From: Sedimentisphaerales bacterium
Lineage (GTDB): Bacteria > Planctomycetota > Phycisphaerae > Sedimentisphaerales > Anaerobacaceae
Assembly: GCA_016931715.1 (NCBI GenBank)
Contig: JAFGEF010000017.1
Span: forward strand, 1 to 64,000
Reading direction: 5' to 3'
Length of the DNA stretch: 64,000 nt
Shown here: piece after piece, positions 1 to 9,296 of the stretch
Numbering within the stretch: position 1 is the stretch's first letter
Layout: the number at the start of each line of letters is the position of its first letter
Notes under the pieces: generated by a model
Told to the model about the DNA's origin: nothing
What the model saw: only the letters and a program-made list of their open reading frames with translations
The model's database searches: none
Program-made: the position numbers and the translations under genes

Positions 1-1
1 A

Positions 2-283
2 CTGAATACTTTCTCGTTCACAATGGGACCGGACGGCAATCTTTCTGATGGCAGGCTGTTTGTCAATGAAGGCGGCGAAAGCATAGCAATCGATGAAAAA
101 GGCAATGTTTACCTTGCAGCCGGAAATATTCTTGTTTTTGATCCGTCGGGCAAACAAATCGATACAATCAAAGTTCCGCAAAGACCCATCAGTATTGCTT
201 TCGGCGGAAAGGATAAGAAAACGCTATATATTACAGCAAGGTCATCACTTTATAGTGTACGCACGAAATTTGCAGGACGATAG
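2..283 (+). CDS. SMP-30/gluconolactonase-like beta-propeller protein, C-terminal part (5' truncated by window edge)
   Basis: Frame open from window start; 'GESIAIDEKGNVYLAAGNILVFDPSGKQIDTIKVPQRPISIAFGG..KTLYITARSSLYSV' resembles gluconolactonase C-termini. Confidence 0.7.
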   Translation: MNTFSFTMGPDGNLSDGRLFVNEGGESIAIDEKGNVYLAAGNILVFDPSGKQIDTIKVPQRPISIAFGGKDKKTLYITARSSLYSVRTKFAGR

Positions 284-591
284 TTAAATCATCCATTTAT
301 ATAAGAATGAGAAATATTCAAGCTAAGACAAAAATATCTTGAATTAAAAAATGTGCAAAAATATTTTTTGATGACATTCTTAACAAACTATAGAATAGCA
401 GCCTGTATTTTTAATCAATACAGGCTGCCTGTTTATTTCGTCTTTCTGAATCAACAAATAAATTACTGAACCTTCTTGCCAGTATTTTTCTATTATTCTC
501 CTCTTGCTCATCAACAGGAAAAATGTTATTCTGTCATTTTCCTGAATGATTATAAAATTTGTTGATTTAATTGATAGCAGGAGAAAAAATT

Positions 592-1917
592 ATGATTGGT
601 TGTCATATTGGACGTTGTTTTCAGGTAACAGTAGGCGGTGGTTCATATCAGGAAGGATTAACATCTGTTCTGCAGGGCGTCCCCCCGGGAATGCTTTTAA
701 GCGAGCAGGAAATATACGGTGATTTGCTTTTGCGAAAGCCCGGCGCCGATGAGTTAAGCAGCCCGAGAAAAGAGCCTGACCTGCCGGTTATTTATACAGG
801 CCTGAACGCCGCTGATACAATCGAAAATGCGGGCAATCGCAACCATACGAACGGCACACCTCTGACAATCCTGATTCCCAATCTCGACAGGCACTTTATA
901 CATATAAAGCAGTACCAGGACACGAACCGCACACCAAGACCGGGACATGCTTCGTATGCTTCTTTTGTAAAGTACGGGCCGGACGACGATTCAATCGGCG
1001 CCGGTATTTTCAGCGGACGATATACTTCGACCATAGTCGCGGCGGGATATGTTGCGAAGAAAGTTCTGAAAAAATGCGGCATCGAAGTATTTTCCTATGT
1101 GAAAGAAATCGCAGGTGTTCGCTGTCCTGAAATAGCCGCAGAAAAAGCACTTGAATATACCGATAACTACAAACGCATGCGTCGTGACCTCGACCCGTTC
1201 TATCAGGAAATCTACATAAAAGGACGAGTTACAATGGAAATGAGATTTCTTGAGAAATTGAAGGTTTTTGCAGAAATTGAAAAGGAAATTGATGCAATTC
1301 GCGATAAAGCGCCGAAAAGCTCACCAAAAACAATTCGCGAAAAATATGGTGTTCATGCCGTCGTAAATTGTCCCGATATAGAAGCTGCAGGAGATATGGT
1401 TCAGGCGTGCAGCAAAATATCAGCAACAGGCGACTCTGCCGGAGGTCTGGTTGAAGTTGTTGTAACAGGAGTTCCTGCAGGTTTAGGTGAACCGGTATTC
1501 AACAAGCTCGACGCCGAATTGGGAAAGATGCTCGGAATAGGAGCTGTAAAAGGTGTCGAAGTCGGAGCAGGTTTCAGTGTTAAAGACATGACCGGCTATA
1601 AAAACAACGACCAGATGCATTCAGAGAACGGAAAAGTCGTATTCGATTCCAACAATGCAGGCGGCATAACAGGCGGTCTGGCTACCGGACAGCCAATCGT
1701 AGTGCGTCTTGCGGTAAAGCCAACGCCGACTATCGACAAAGCCCAGCATACAATAGATAAGTACACTTTGGAAAATAAGCAGTTAGCCGCTATAACAAGG
1801 CGTGACCCAACTATTGTTGCACGTATCTGGCCCGTAGCGGAAAATTATACTGCTTTAGTTATCCTTGACAATCTGATTATGCATTACGGCTACCAAATGC
1901 TGAAACAAAAAGTTTAA
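592..1917 (+). CDS. aroC: Chorismate synthase homologue (divergent active-site region)
   Basis: '[23 protein letters not shown]', '[17 protein letters not shown]', '[20 protein letters not shown]', '[16 protein letters not shown]'; ATG at 592 preceded by caggag is preferred over 571. Confidence 0.8.
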   Translation: MIGCHIGRCFQVTVGGGSYQEGLTSVLQGVPPGMLLSEQEIYGDLLLRKPGADELSSPRKEPDLPVIYTGLNAADTIENAGNRNHTNGTPLTILIPNLDRHFIHIKQYQDTNRTPRPGHASYASFVKYGPDDDSIGAGIFSGRYTSTIVAAGYVAKKVLKKCGIEVFSYVKEIAGVRCPEIAAEKALEYTDNYKRMRRDLDPFYQEIYIKGRVTMEMRFLEKLKVFAEIEKEIDAIRDKAPKSSPKTIREKYGVHAVVNCPDIEAAGDMVQACSKISATGDSAGGLVEVVVTGVPAGLGEPVFNKLDAELGKMLGIGAVKGVEVGAGFSVKDMTGYKNNDQMHSENGKVVFDSNNAGGITGGLATGQPIVVRLAVKPTPTIDKAQHTIDKYTLENKQLAAITRRDPTIVARIWPVAENYTALVILDNLIMHYGYQMLKQKV

Positions 1918-2179
1918 CGCTTTTCATACGTTTGTATTTGAACCTCAGAATGTTGATTTTTTTCAACATAAGCATAAATATGCCCGAATAAGGCTGTTAT
2001 ATGCGGCGTTTTTAACCTGTAAAAAATCGCGTGTTCATTTTTTTCAACATATAGTTCCAATCCATATAACAGTTGGCCTCCGAACAGTTATAACAAAGCT
2101 TATGGGCCGAAATTGCAAAAGCGAGAAATTTAAGTAAAAAGGCATATTCCTCACCAAATTCAACTCCCTGATAACAAAA

Positions 2180-2300
2180 AAATTATCCAGGCACGGCGTT
2201 TGCTCTATACCAGATATGTGGTTTTTGCTGTTCCGTAAAGCAGCACTCGCTGCAAGGCACGAGGGGGAAATTCCACATTACAGGGTGAAGAAAAGTAGAG
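2180..2300 (+). ncRNA. Possible structured RNA/leader upstream of the coiled-coil ORF
   Basis: ATGTGG...CCACAT closing pair around an inner GCAGC-actc-GCTGC hairpin in a ~400-nt gap without a convincing ORF. Confidence 0.2.
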
Positions 2301-2324
2301 GCATTCATTGAGGAGAGTGATTAA

Positions 2325-2588
2325 ATGGAAGATTCAAACCTGGAAGACAAATTGAACGAATTAGTCAAGGAATTTGGTGAGGCGGCGGACCCTCAGCACA
2401 AAAAACTGGCTCAACTCGCACAACAGGCTCAGGCAAATCGAAAAAAGCTGGAAAAAAGCATAAACAGCCTGCAGGAATCCCTGGATTACCTGCGCGTCTG
2501 CATTAAATACCAGGTCTTCGACCTCGAAGCGACACGCAGGGAAAACGAGTACCTCAGAAAAATGCTTGAGGACAATAACAACAGTTAA
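2325..2588 (+). CDS. Small coiled-coil hypothetical protein
   Basis: 87-aa ORF rich in K/E/Q/L, upstream gaggaga SD. Confidence 0.65.
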   Translation: MEDSNLEDKLNELVKEFGEAADPQHKKLAQLAQQAQANRKKLEKSINSLQESLDYLRVCIKYQVFDLEATRRENEYLRKMLEDNNNS

Positions 2589-2775
2589 TTAGTGACTTAG
2601 CGAATTGATAAATCAGGCAATTAAGCTAATAAGCTGAAATAACTGCATTTATTGTATCGTACATTTTTAAATGATGCGCACATCGAATACAAAAAATTAC
2701 AATCCCTGCAATCCATTCTTGAGATTCTGATATTAGTGTTTTGAATTTACTGATAAACGCTTATAATGAGACCTG

Positions 2776-3912
2776 ATGTCAGAATTGAAAAAACACTACC
2801 GAATCTTTATCAGCGCTGCTGAACCCAGCGCCGATGCCCATTGCGCGAATCTGATAACAGAGTTGAAAAACCGGGACAGCAACATCGAATTTGTCGGCGT
2901 TGGCGGACCAAAAATGCAAAAGTCAGGCTGCGAACTGCTCGAAAACACCGCGGCAAAAGCTTCAATGATTTATAATGCCCTTGCGAATATAACTTATTTT
3001 CACAGGCTGATTAAACGAATCAAACAATACTTTACAAGCAATAAAATCGACCTTGTCATTGTCTGCGACTCCCCCGCTTTCAATTTTCACATCGCCAAAG
3101 CGGCTAAACAGGCCGGTATAAAGACACTCTTTTATGTGGCACCGCAGCTTTGGGCATGGGGTGCATGGCGAATCGGAAAACTAAAAAAGAACTGCGATAA
3201 GCTCTGCTGCATCCTGCCGTTCGAGCAGGAATGGTTTTCTTCCAGAGGAATCGATACCACTTTTGTGGGCAATCCATTATTCGATAACTCTAAAGTTCAA
3301 AATAATGTACGAGCATCGAGGGACCAGCGGCGAGCAGCGAAGATGATTGCTCTCATGCCCGGCTCGCGCGAGGCTGAAATTAAGTCACTCTGGCAGCCGA
3401 TGCAGCAGATTGCGCTCGCCTTAAAGAAAAAACACCCGGAAACAATCTTTACCGCGGTAGCGTTAAATTCAAAAAAAATGGAAGATTTACAGGCTTTACA
3501 AATTCCCGGCTTCGAGTGTGAATATGCAATAGATTCAGTCGCAAAAACAGCAAGCTCAGTCGATTTTACGATAGTCGCCAGCGGCAGCGCTACACTCGAA
3601 GCGGCTTCTGCCGGCTGCCCCATGGTGATTATGTATCAATCCAGCATGATTTTGTGGCATCTGTTCGGCAGGAGGCTCATAAAAACAAAATACCTTTCCT
3701 TAGTGAATATATTAGCGGGACGACAGTTAGTGCCTGAATTCATGCCCTGCTTCCGTTCTGTGGAACTGATTATCGAAACAATCGATGCTTTATTAAATGA
3801 TAATAACCAACTGAAACAAATCAGCATTTCCCTTCGCGAATTAGTCGAGCCGCTAACTAAAAAGAAAGCCCGCGAAGAAGTCGCGAAAATAGCTCTTGAA
3901 ATGCTTGATTAA
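2776..3912 (+). CDS. lpxB: Lipid-A-disaccharide synthase
   Basis: 'RIFISAAEPSADAHCANLI', 'FVGVGGPKM', 'APQLWAWGAWRIGKLKK', 'LMPGSREAEIKSLWQP', 'ASGSATLEAA'. Confidence 0.93.
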   Translation: MSELKKHYRIFISAAEPSADAHCANLITELKNRDSNIEFVGVGGPKMQKSGCELLENTAAKASMIYNALANITYFHRLIKRIKQYFTSNKIDLVIVCDSPAFNFHIAKAAKQAGIKTLFYVAPQLWAWGAWRIGKLKKNCDKLCCILPFEQEWFSSRGIDTTFVGNPLFDNSKVQNNVRASRDQRRAAKMIALMPGSREAEIKSLWQPMQQIALALKKKHPETIFTAVALNSKKMEDLQALQIPGFECEYAIDSVAKTASSVDFTIVASGSATLEAASAGCPMVIMYQSSMILWHLFGRRLIKTKYLSLVNILAGRQLVPEFMPCFRSVELIIETIDALLNDNNQLKQISISLRELVEPLTKKKAREEVAKIALEMLD

Positions 3913-3940
3913 AAGATAGATACATTGTTAGGATTTTTTT

Positions 3941-4864
3941 GTGAATGTACATAGAAGTATCAAAAAATTTGACATTACTGCAACACTCGAATGCCTTACG
4001 ACCCTGCTTTTCTGGTCACTTGGCCCCATTTTTATAACGTACCTGGCGGTGTATATAGATTCTTTTACACAGAACTTTCTTCGCTATTTAATCTCATGTA
4101 TATTCTGGTTTCCGTTTCTGATATTATCAATCAGGAAAAAACATTTCGACAGGAGTATCTGGCTCAAAGCAATATTTCCGGCAGCCGCAAACCTCACAAT
4201 GCAGAGTTTATATGCCGGCGCTTTCTATTGCATAAGTCCGGCATTCATGATTCTCCTGATGAAATCATCCATAGTTTGGACTGCTCTGTTTTCACTTGTC
4301 TTTTTTCTCGATGAAAGACCGCTCGCGAAAAGCAAACGCTTCTGGATCGGCATGACTTTATCTGCCGCAGGAGTAATAGGTGTTACGTATTACAAGACAG
4401 ATTTCGCAGCAGTGAAAACAATAACAGGCATAATTCTCGCTTTCGGAGCAAGCCTGGCTTTCGCTGTTTACGCGATTTCGGCAAGATATTTTTTTAAGAA
4501 TAACGACTCCCGTCAGGCTTTTTCCGTAACAAGCATATATACAACTCTCGGACTTGCAATCCTTACATTTGCATTTGGTGATATTAAAAGCAGTCTTGCA
4601 CTTAATACATGGCAATGGTCATGTATTGTAATTTCTTCGATAACAGGAATAGCGCTGGGACATACTCTATATTATGCAGCAATGAGACGAATCGGAGCAA
4701 CAATACCATCACTGCTAATACTGGCACAGCCTTTTGTCGTACTTGCGTTTTCACATATTATTTTCGAAGAATCGATGAACATTCAGCAAATAATATCCGG
4801 CGGAATCCTGTTAACAGGCTCGGCAATTGCAATCTGGGCACAGGAACATTTAAATAAAACTTAG
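3941..4864 (+). CDS. EamA/DMT-family transporter
   Basis: ~10 hydrophobic segments, internal duplication, 'SLAFAVYAISARYFFK', GTG start. Confidence 0.8.
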   Translation: MNVHRSIKKFDITATLECLTTLLFWSLGPIFITYLAVYIDSFTQNFLRYLISCIFWFPFLILSIRKKHFDRSIWLKAIFPAAANLTMQSLYAGAFYCISPAFMILLMKSSIVWTALFSLVFFLDERPLAKSKRFWIGMTLSAAGVIGVTYYKTDFAAVKTITGIILAFGASLAFAVYAISARYFFKNNDSRQAFSVTSIYTTLGLAILTFAFGDIKSSLALNTWQWSCIVISSITGIALGHTLYYAAMRRIGATIPSLLILAQPFVVLAFSHIIFEESMNIQQIISGGILLTGSAIAIWAQEHLNKT

Positions 4865-4994
4865 CAATATCTGTCTTTATCATTGTTTATTCGCCGCTTA
4901 AAAATAATTCTATAATTGACAAATACTATTCATGAACTTTACAATACACAAAACTGTACATTGTTTTGATTTTGTATTTTTTAAGGAGAAAAAA

Positions 4995-6875
4995 ATGAAT
5001 AATTTATCCAGGACAGTCATTCCCCTGTCAGCAATACTTATGATATTTTCACAGGCACAGGTTTCAGCACAAACTCGTGAACGTTCTGAAATTGCAGTTG
5101 AGTATAAATGGAATCTCGATGACCTTTATCCATCCGTAGAAGCATGGAACGATGCAAAGGAAAAAGCCGCTTCGCAGTTCGATGAAGTGGAAAAATTCAG
5201 GGGCAAGCTGGGCAAATCGGCATCGAAGCTTCTCGAATGCCTGGAATTCAACAGTAAGCTCTCGAAAGAATTCGGGAGACTGGCAAGTTACGCCTCCATG
5301 AAGTCCGATGAGGATACGCGTGATTCCAATAGCCTGTCGCTGAAGCAGGAATTGCAGCAGCTCGCTACTGACTACAGTTCCAAAGCGGCGTTCATCACAC
5401 CTGAAATCGTCCAGATGAGCAAAAAGAAAATAGATTCCTTTATCAAAAAGGAACCTAAGCTCAAAATTTATAAATTCGCATTGTACGATGCACTGCGGAC
5501 CAAAGAACATACTTTGTCGGATAAGGAGGAAAAAATACTCGCCGAAGCAGGACTATTATCCGATGGACCTTATTCCATATTCAGCATATTCAGTGACGCC
5601 GAAGCGCCGTACCCGGAAATAAAACTCAGCGATGGCAATGAAGTGAAACTGACCAAGCCCGCTTATACCATGTATAGAGCCTTGCCGAATCCGGCCGACC
5701 GCGATGCAGTTTTTAAGGCTTTCTTCGGGATGTATGACAAGTTCAAAGGCACTTTCGGAGCCCAGCTTTATGCTAATGTAAAAACAGACATGTTTTATGC
5801 TCGAACGAGAAATTATGAATCATCACTTCAAAGTGCGCTCAATTCGGATAATATACCTACGGAAGTTTATAAAGCTCTCATTAAAAATGTAAATGACAAT
5901 CTCGATACATTTCATCGCTACCTGAACCTTAAAAAGCGGATGATGAAACTGGAGACATTGAAATATTCGGATGTTTACGCTCCGGCTGTGGCAGGTGTCG
6001 ATTTAAAATATACGTACGAAGAAGCTCAGAAACTAATTCTTGATTCGCTCGAACCTTTGGGAGAAGATTACAAAAACACAGTCGCCAGGGCATTTAAGGA
6101 ACGATGGCTCGATGTTTATCCCACCCCCGGCAAACGTTCAGGAGCCTACTCGAACGGAAGCGCATACGACGTTCATCCATATATGCTTTTGAACTATAAC
6201 GGCCAATACGAAGATGTAAGCACAGCAGCTCACGAGTTGGGCCACACAATGCATAGCTATTATGCGAATAAGACGCAGCCTTATCCAACAGCCGACTATT
6301 CTATTTTTGTCGCTGAAGTTGCTTCGACGTTTAACGAGGCGCTGTTGATTAATAAAATGCTCGAAACAATCAAAGACGACAACATCAGGCTGTCTTTGTT
6401 AATGAACTACCTCGAAGGAGTAAGAACCACTGTTTTCAGACAGACACAATTCGCGGAATTCGAGCTTGCGATACATGAAAAAGCCGAAAAAGGCGAGCCG
6501 CTGACGGGTGACATACTCACCGGAATATACGGCGACATTCTCAGAAGATATTACGGCCATGAAAAAGGCGTATGCCATATTGACGACCTGTATGCAGTCG
6601 AATGGGCTTATATCCCGCATTTCTACTATAATTTTTATGTCTATCAATATGCGACATCCTTCGCGGCTTCAACCGACCTTTCTCAAAGAGTACTCGCGAA
6701 AGAAGATGGGATAGTTGAAAAATATATGAATATGTTATCTTCAGGCGGTTCTGATTACCCAATCGAGCTTCTTAAAAAAGCCGGCGTTGATATGACTACT
6801 TCTGAGCCAATTAATAAAACTATGGCGGCTATGAACCGCGCAATGGATGAGATTGAGAAGATACTTAATAAATAG
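4995..6875 (+). CDS. pepF: Oligoendopeptidase F-like M3 peptidase with N-terminal signal peptide
   Basis: HExxH in 'AAHELGHTMHSYYA'; 'FAEFELAIHEKAEKGEPLT'; signal-like 'LSAILMIFSQAQVSAQ'; aaggag upstream of ATG 4995. Confidence 0.9.
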   Translation: MNNLSRTVIPLSAILMIFSQAQVSAQTRERSEIAVEYKWNLDDLYPSVEAWNDAKEKAASQFDEVEKFRGKLGKSASKLLECLEFNSKLSKEFGRLASYASMKSDEDTRDSNSLSLKQELQQLATDYSSKAAFITPEIVQMSKKKIDSFIKKEPKLKIYKFALYDALRTKEHTLSDKEEKILAEAGLLSDGPYSIFSIFSDAEAPYPEIKLSDGNEVKLTKPAYTMYRALPNPADRDAVFKAFFGMYDKFKGTFGAQLYANVKTDMFYARTRNYESSLQSALNSDNIPTEVYKALIKNVNDNLDTFHRYLNLKKRMMKLETLKYSDVYAPAVAGVDLKYTYEEAQKLILDSLEPLGEDYKNTVARAFKERWLDVYPTPGKRSGAYSNGSAYDVHPYMLLNYNGQYEDVSTAAHELGHTMHSYYANKTQPYPTADYSIFVAEVASTFNEALLINKMLETIKDDNIRLSLLMNYLEGVRTTVFRQTQFAEFELAIHEKAEKGEPLTGDILTGIYGDILRRYYGHEKGVCHIDDLYAVEWAYIPHFYYNFYVYQYATSFAASTDLSQRVLAKEDGIVEKYMNMLSSGGSDYPIELLKKAGVDMTTSEPINKTMAAMNRAMDEIEKILNK

Positions 6876-6893
6876 TGCCTAAAGTGAGCTAAA

Positions 6894-7604
6894 GTGCCTA
6901 AAGTTGAAAATGTTCCTGAATATTTTGTCGAAGCACATAATCTGAGCAAGATATATTCGTCCGGCAAAATTGAAGTCGCAGCACTGCGTGACATTAATCT
7001 TGCAGTCAAAGAAGGGACATTCTGCGGAATTACAGGCACTTCAGGCTCCGGTAAATCCACTCTTATGAATTTGCTCGGAGGACTTGATACTCCCACATCA
7101 GGAAGTATAAAAGTTCAGGGTAAAGTTATATCGGAACTGAATTCAGATGAGCTTGCCCTTTACAGGCGATTCGAGGTCGGAATGATTTTTCAGTCATTCA
7201 ATCTTATCGCGTCCTACAGCGCGATGGAGAATGTCGCTTTCCCGCTGCTTTTTGCTGATGTCCCGAAAGCTGAAAGAACCAGGCGGGCGGAAGAATTACT
7301 CGAAAAAGTCGGACTGCTCGCCCGAAAAAATCACCGCCCTTCCGAACTATCAGGCGGTGAGCAGCAGAGAGTCGCTATCGCACGTGCATTGATAAATAAT
7401 CCGAAGCTGCTTCTTGCAGATGAGCCGACAGGAAACCTCGATAGTAAAACATCCCTGCAGATTGTTCAGACTCTCTCTGACCTGAACAAAAATCACGGCC
7501 TGACTATAATTATGATTTCACACGAAGAAGATTTACTGAACGAATTTGCGGACGATATAATTCATCTTCGCGATGGAAAATTTGTCGATAATAAGGAGTT
7601 TTGA
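6894..7604 (+). CDS. ABC transporter ATP-binding protein (LolD/MacB type)
   Basis: Walker A '[18 protein letters not shown]', signature '[15 protein letters not shown]', Walker B '[12 protein letters not shown]'. Confidence 0.95.
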   Translation: MPKVENVPEYFVEAHNLSKIYSSGKIEVAALRDINLAVKEGTFCGITGTSGSGKSTLMNLLGGLDTPTSGSIKVQGKVISELNSDELALYRRFEVGMIFQSFNLIASYSAMENVAFPLLFADVPKAERTRRAEELLEKVGLLARKNHRPSELSGGEQQRVAIARALINNPKLLLADEPTGNLDSKTSLQIVQTLSDLNKNHGLTIIMISHEEDLLNEFADDIIHLRDGKFVDNKEF

Positions 7605-7774
7605 AAAAATGGGAAAAGGCATATATTATTTAAGAAAATCGATGAACGATTTTCTTAAAATAATAAGTTTGAGCTTTGACAGGTCAGTTACATATAATAT
7701 CTTTCGTTTGAAAAGAAAAAATAACGATAAATATTTTTTCTTTTCAAAGTATGCCTTTTCCCATTTTTTCAAAA
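7599..7774. repeat. Nested-stem palindromic element A (outer 25-bp perfect inverted repeat enclosing two hairpins)
   Basis: ttttgaaaaaatgggaaaaggcata (7599-7623) / exact reverse complement 7750-7774; inner stems 7624-7641/7647-7665 (one-base bulge) and 7707-7723/7732-7748. Confidence 0.9.
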
Positions 7775-7794
7775 GCTTAACGAATGAGAAATAA

Positions 7795-9168
7795 ATGCGA
7801 TTTACAGATTACATAGAAACATCTTTTTCCAATTTATGGAAGATGAAGCTTCGCACGTTCCTTACAACGTTCGGCGTAGTAATCGGAATCGGTGCGCTCG
7901 TTTCCATGTTCGCATTCGGCAAAGGTGTGCAAAAAAACATTACCGACACTTTCAACGAGCTTGGCTTGCTAAACTATATCAGTGTCTATCCGCGTTCAAA
8001 CAGATACCGCAGCCCGACAATACCAGATGACCCGGATGCACCGGGTTATGTCCCCCCTGTGGAAAATAAGAGCGAAAAAGCCCGCCTGCTTGATGAAGAT
8101 TTCGTAAAAGAGCTTTCTTCTTTGGAAGGCGTAGAAGCCGCATTTCCGGAAATCCGCTTTCCCGCTATGGTCAGATTCGATGATAAAGAAAATTTCGAGA
8201 TGGTACAGGCTTTGCCGGCCAAAATCTGCAACTCAGGATTTCTCAAGCTCCGGGAAGGCTCGTTTTATAATTCCGACGACGAATATTCAATCTTAATAAG
8301 CGATTCTCTGCTGCGGCGGATGGGCATTAAAGATATGAAATCCGTCATAGGCAAAAAAGTTGAGATTTCCACGATGGCGTTCGATGTGAGCATCGAGAGC
8401 ATCCCGAATATCATCTCTTTTTTGCAGGGCAAGGGACTTCCATTTACAAGTAAAAATTACCGGTTCACTATCTCCGGCGTGATTGAACTGATGGGAATGT
8501 CCGGACCTATACCAATGAGAACAAATATCCTAATCCCGTCAGGCATCTCGGAAAAGATGAAGAAAATACAAATCACAAGCATTTCAGATATTTTTCAATC
8601 CATAACGCAGCCTAAAGGCTATTCCATGGTCGGCATAAAACTTAAGGACCCGAAACACATCGATTCGGTAAAAAAATGGGTTGAAGATGCAGGCTTCAGG
8701 ACGTTTACGCTCATCGACCAGTTACAGGAAATAAAGACCGCTTTTATATTTATGGACTTGTTCCTTTTCGCGGTCGGAATGATAGCTATTACTGTCGCGT
8801 CACTGGGAATTATAAATACGCTCGTAATGTCAATCCTCGAAAGATACAGGGAAATCGGAATAATGAAAGCGGTAGGTGCAAGCAGCGCGGATGTAAAAAA
8901 AATATTCCTGTTCGAGGCAGGTCTTATCGGCTTTCTTGGCGGCGTGCTCGGACTTGTGCTCGGATGGATAGTTAGTACGATAATAAACTTTATCGCAAAT
9001 CAAATCCTTATCAGACAGGGTGTCCCGCACATGAGCTATTTCAGCTTCCCGTTATGGCTTTGCTTCGGCTCAATTATTTTCTCCATTCTAATCAGTCTCC
9101 TCGCCGGAATATATCCCACAATCCGCGCCTCACGCGTCGATCCAGTCGTAGCTCTGAGGCATGATTAG
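7795..9168 (+). CDS. ABC transporter permease (FtsX/MacB family)
   Basis: N-terminal 'LRTFLTTFGVVIGIGALVSM', C-terminal 'EIGIMKAVGASSADVKKIFLFEAGLIGFLGG', 'ASRVDPVVALRHD'. Confidence 0.93.
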   Translation: MRFTDYIETSFSNLWKMKLRTFLTTFGVVIGIGALVSMFAFGKGVQKNITDTFNELGLLNYISVYPRSNRYRSPTIPDDPDAPGYVPPVENKSEKARLLDEDFVKELSSLEGVEAAFPEIRFPAMVRFDDKENFEMVQALPAKICNSGFLKLREGSFYNSDDEYSILISDSLLRRMGIKDMKSVIGKKVEISTMAFDVSIESIPNIISFLQGKGLPFTSKNYRFTISGVIELMGMSGPIPMRTNILIPSGISEKMKKIQITSISDIFQSITQPKGYSMVGIKLKDPKHIDSVKKWVEDAGFRTFTLIDQLQEIKTAFIFMDLFLFAVGMIAITVASLGIINTLVMSILERYREIGIMKAVGASSADVKKIFLFEAGLIGFLGGVLGLVLGWIVSTIINFIANQILIRQGVPHMSYFSFPLWLCFGSIIFSILISLLAGIYPTIRASRVDPVVALRHD

Positions 9169-9296
9169 TCACTCGCAAAGAAATATTTTTCACGATGCAA
9201 AATATAAAAGGTGATATGCAGCACAGGAATAAGTGACAAAAACACACACTCTTAAATGGACCAAATCACTTTGTTGCTTTTCATTTAAGAATCCAG

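Noticed and set aside
1920-2324. RNase P RNA or tmRNA in the ~400-nt gap
   Set aside because: The conserved RNase P core (GAGGAAAGTCCGGGC-like) and tmRNA ends were not found; left only as a low-confidence structured region.
7573-7794. 73-aa ORF between ABC ATPase and permease
   Set aside because: It lies almost entirely inside palindromic element A; the codons are hairpin sequence, so coding is unlikely.
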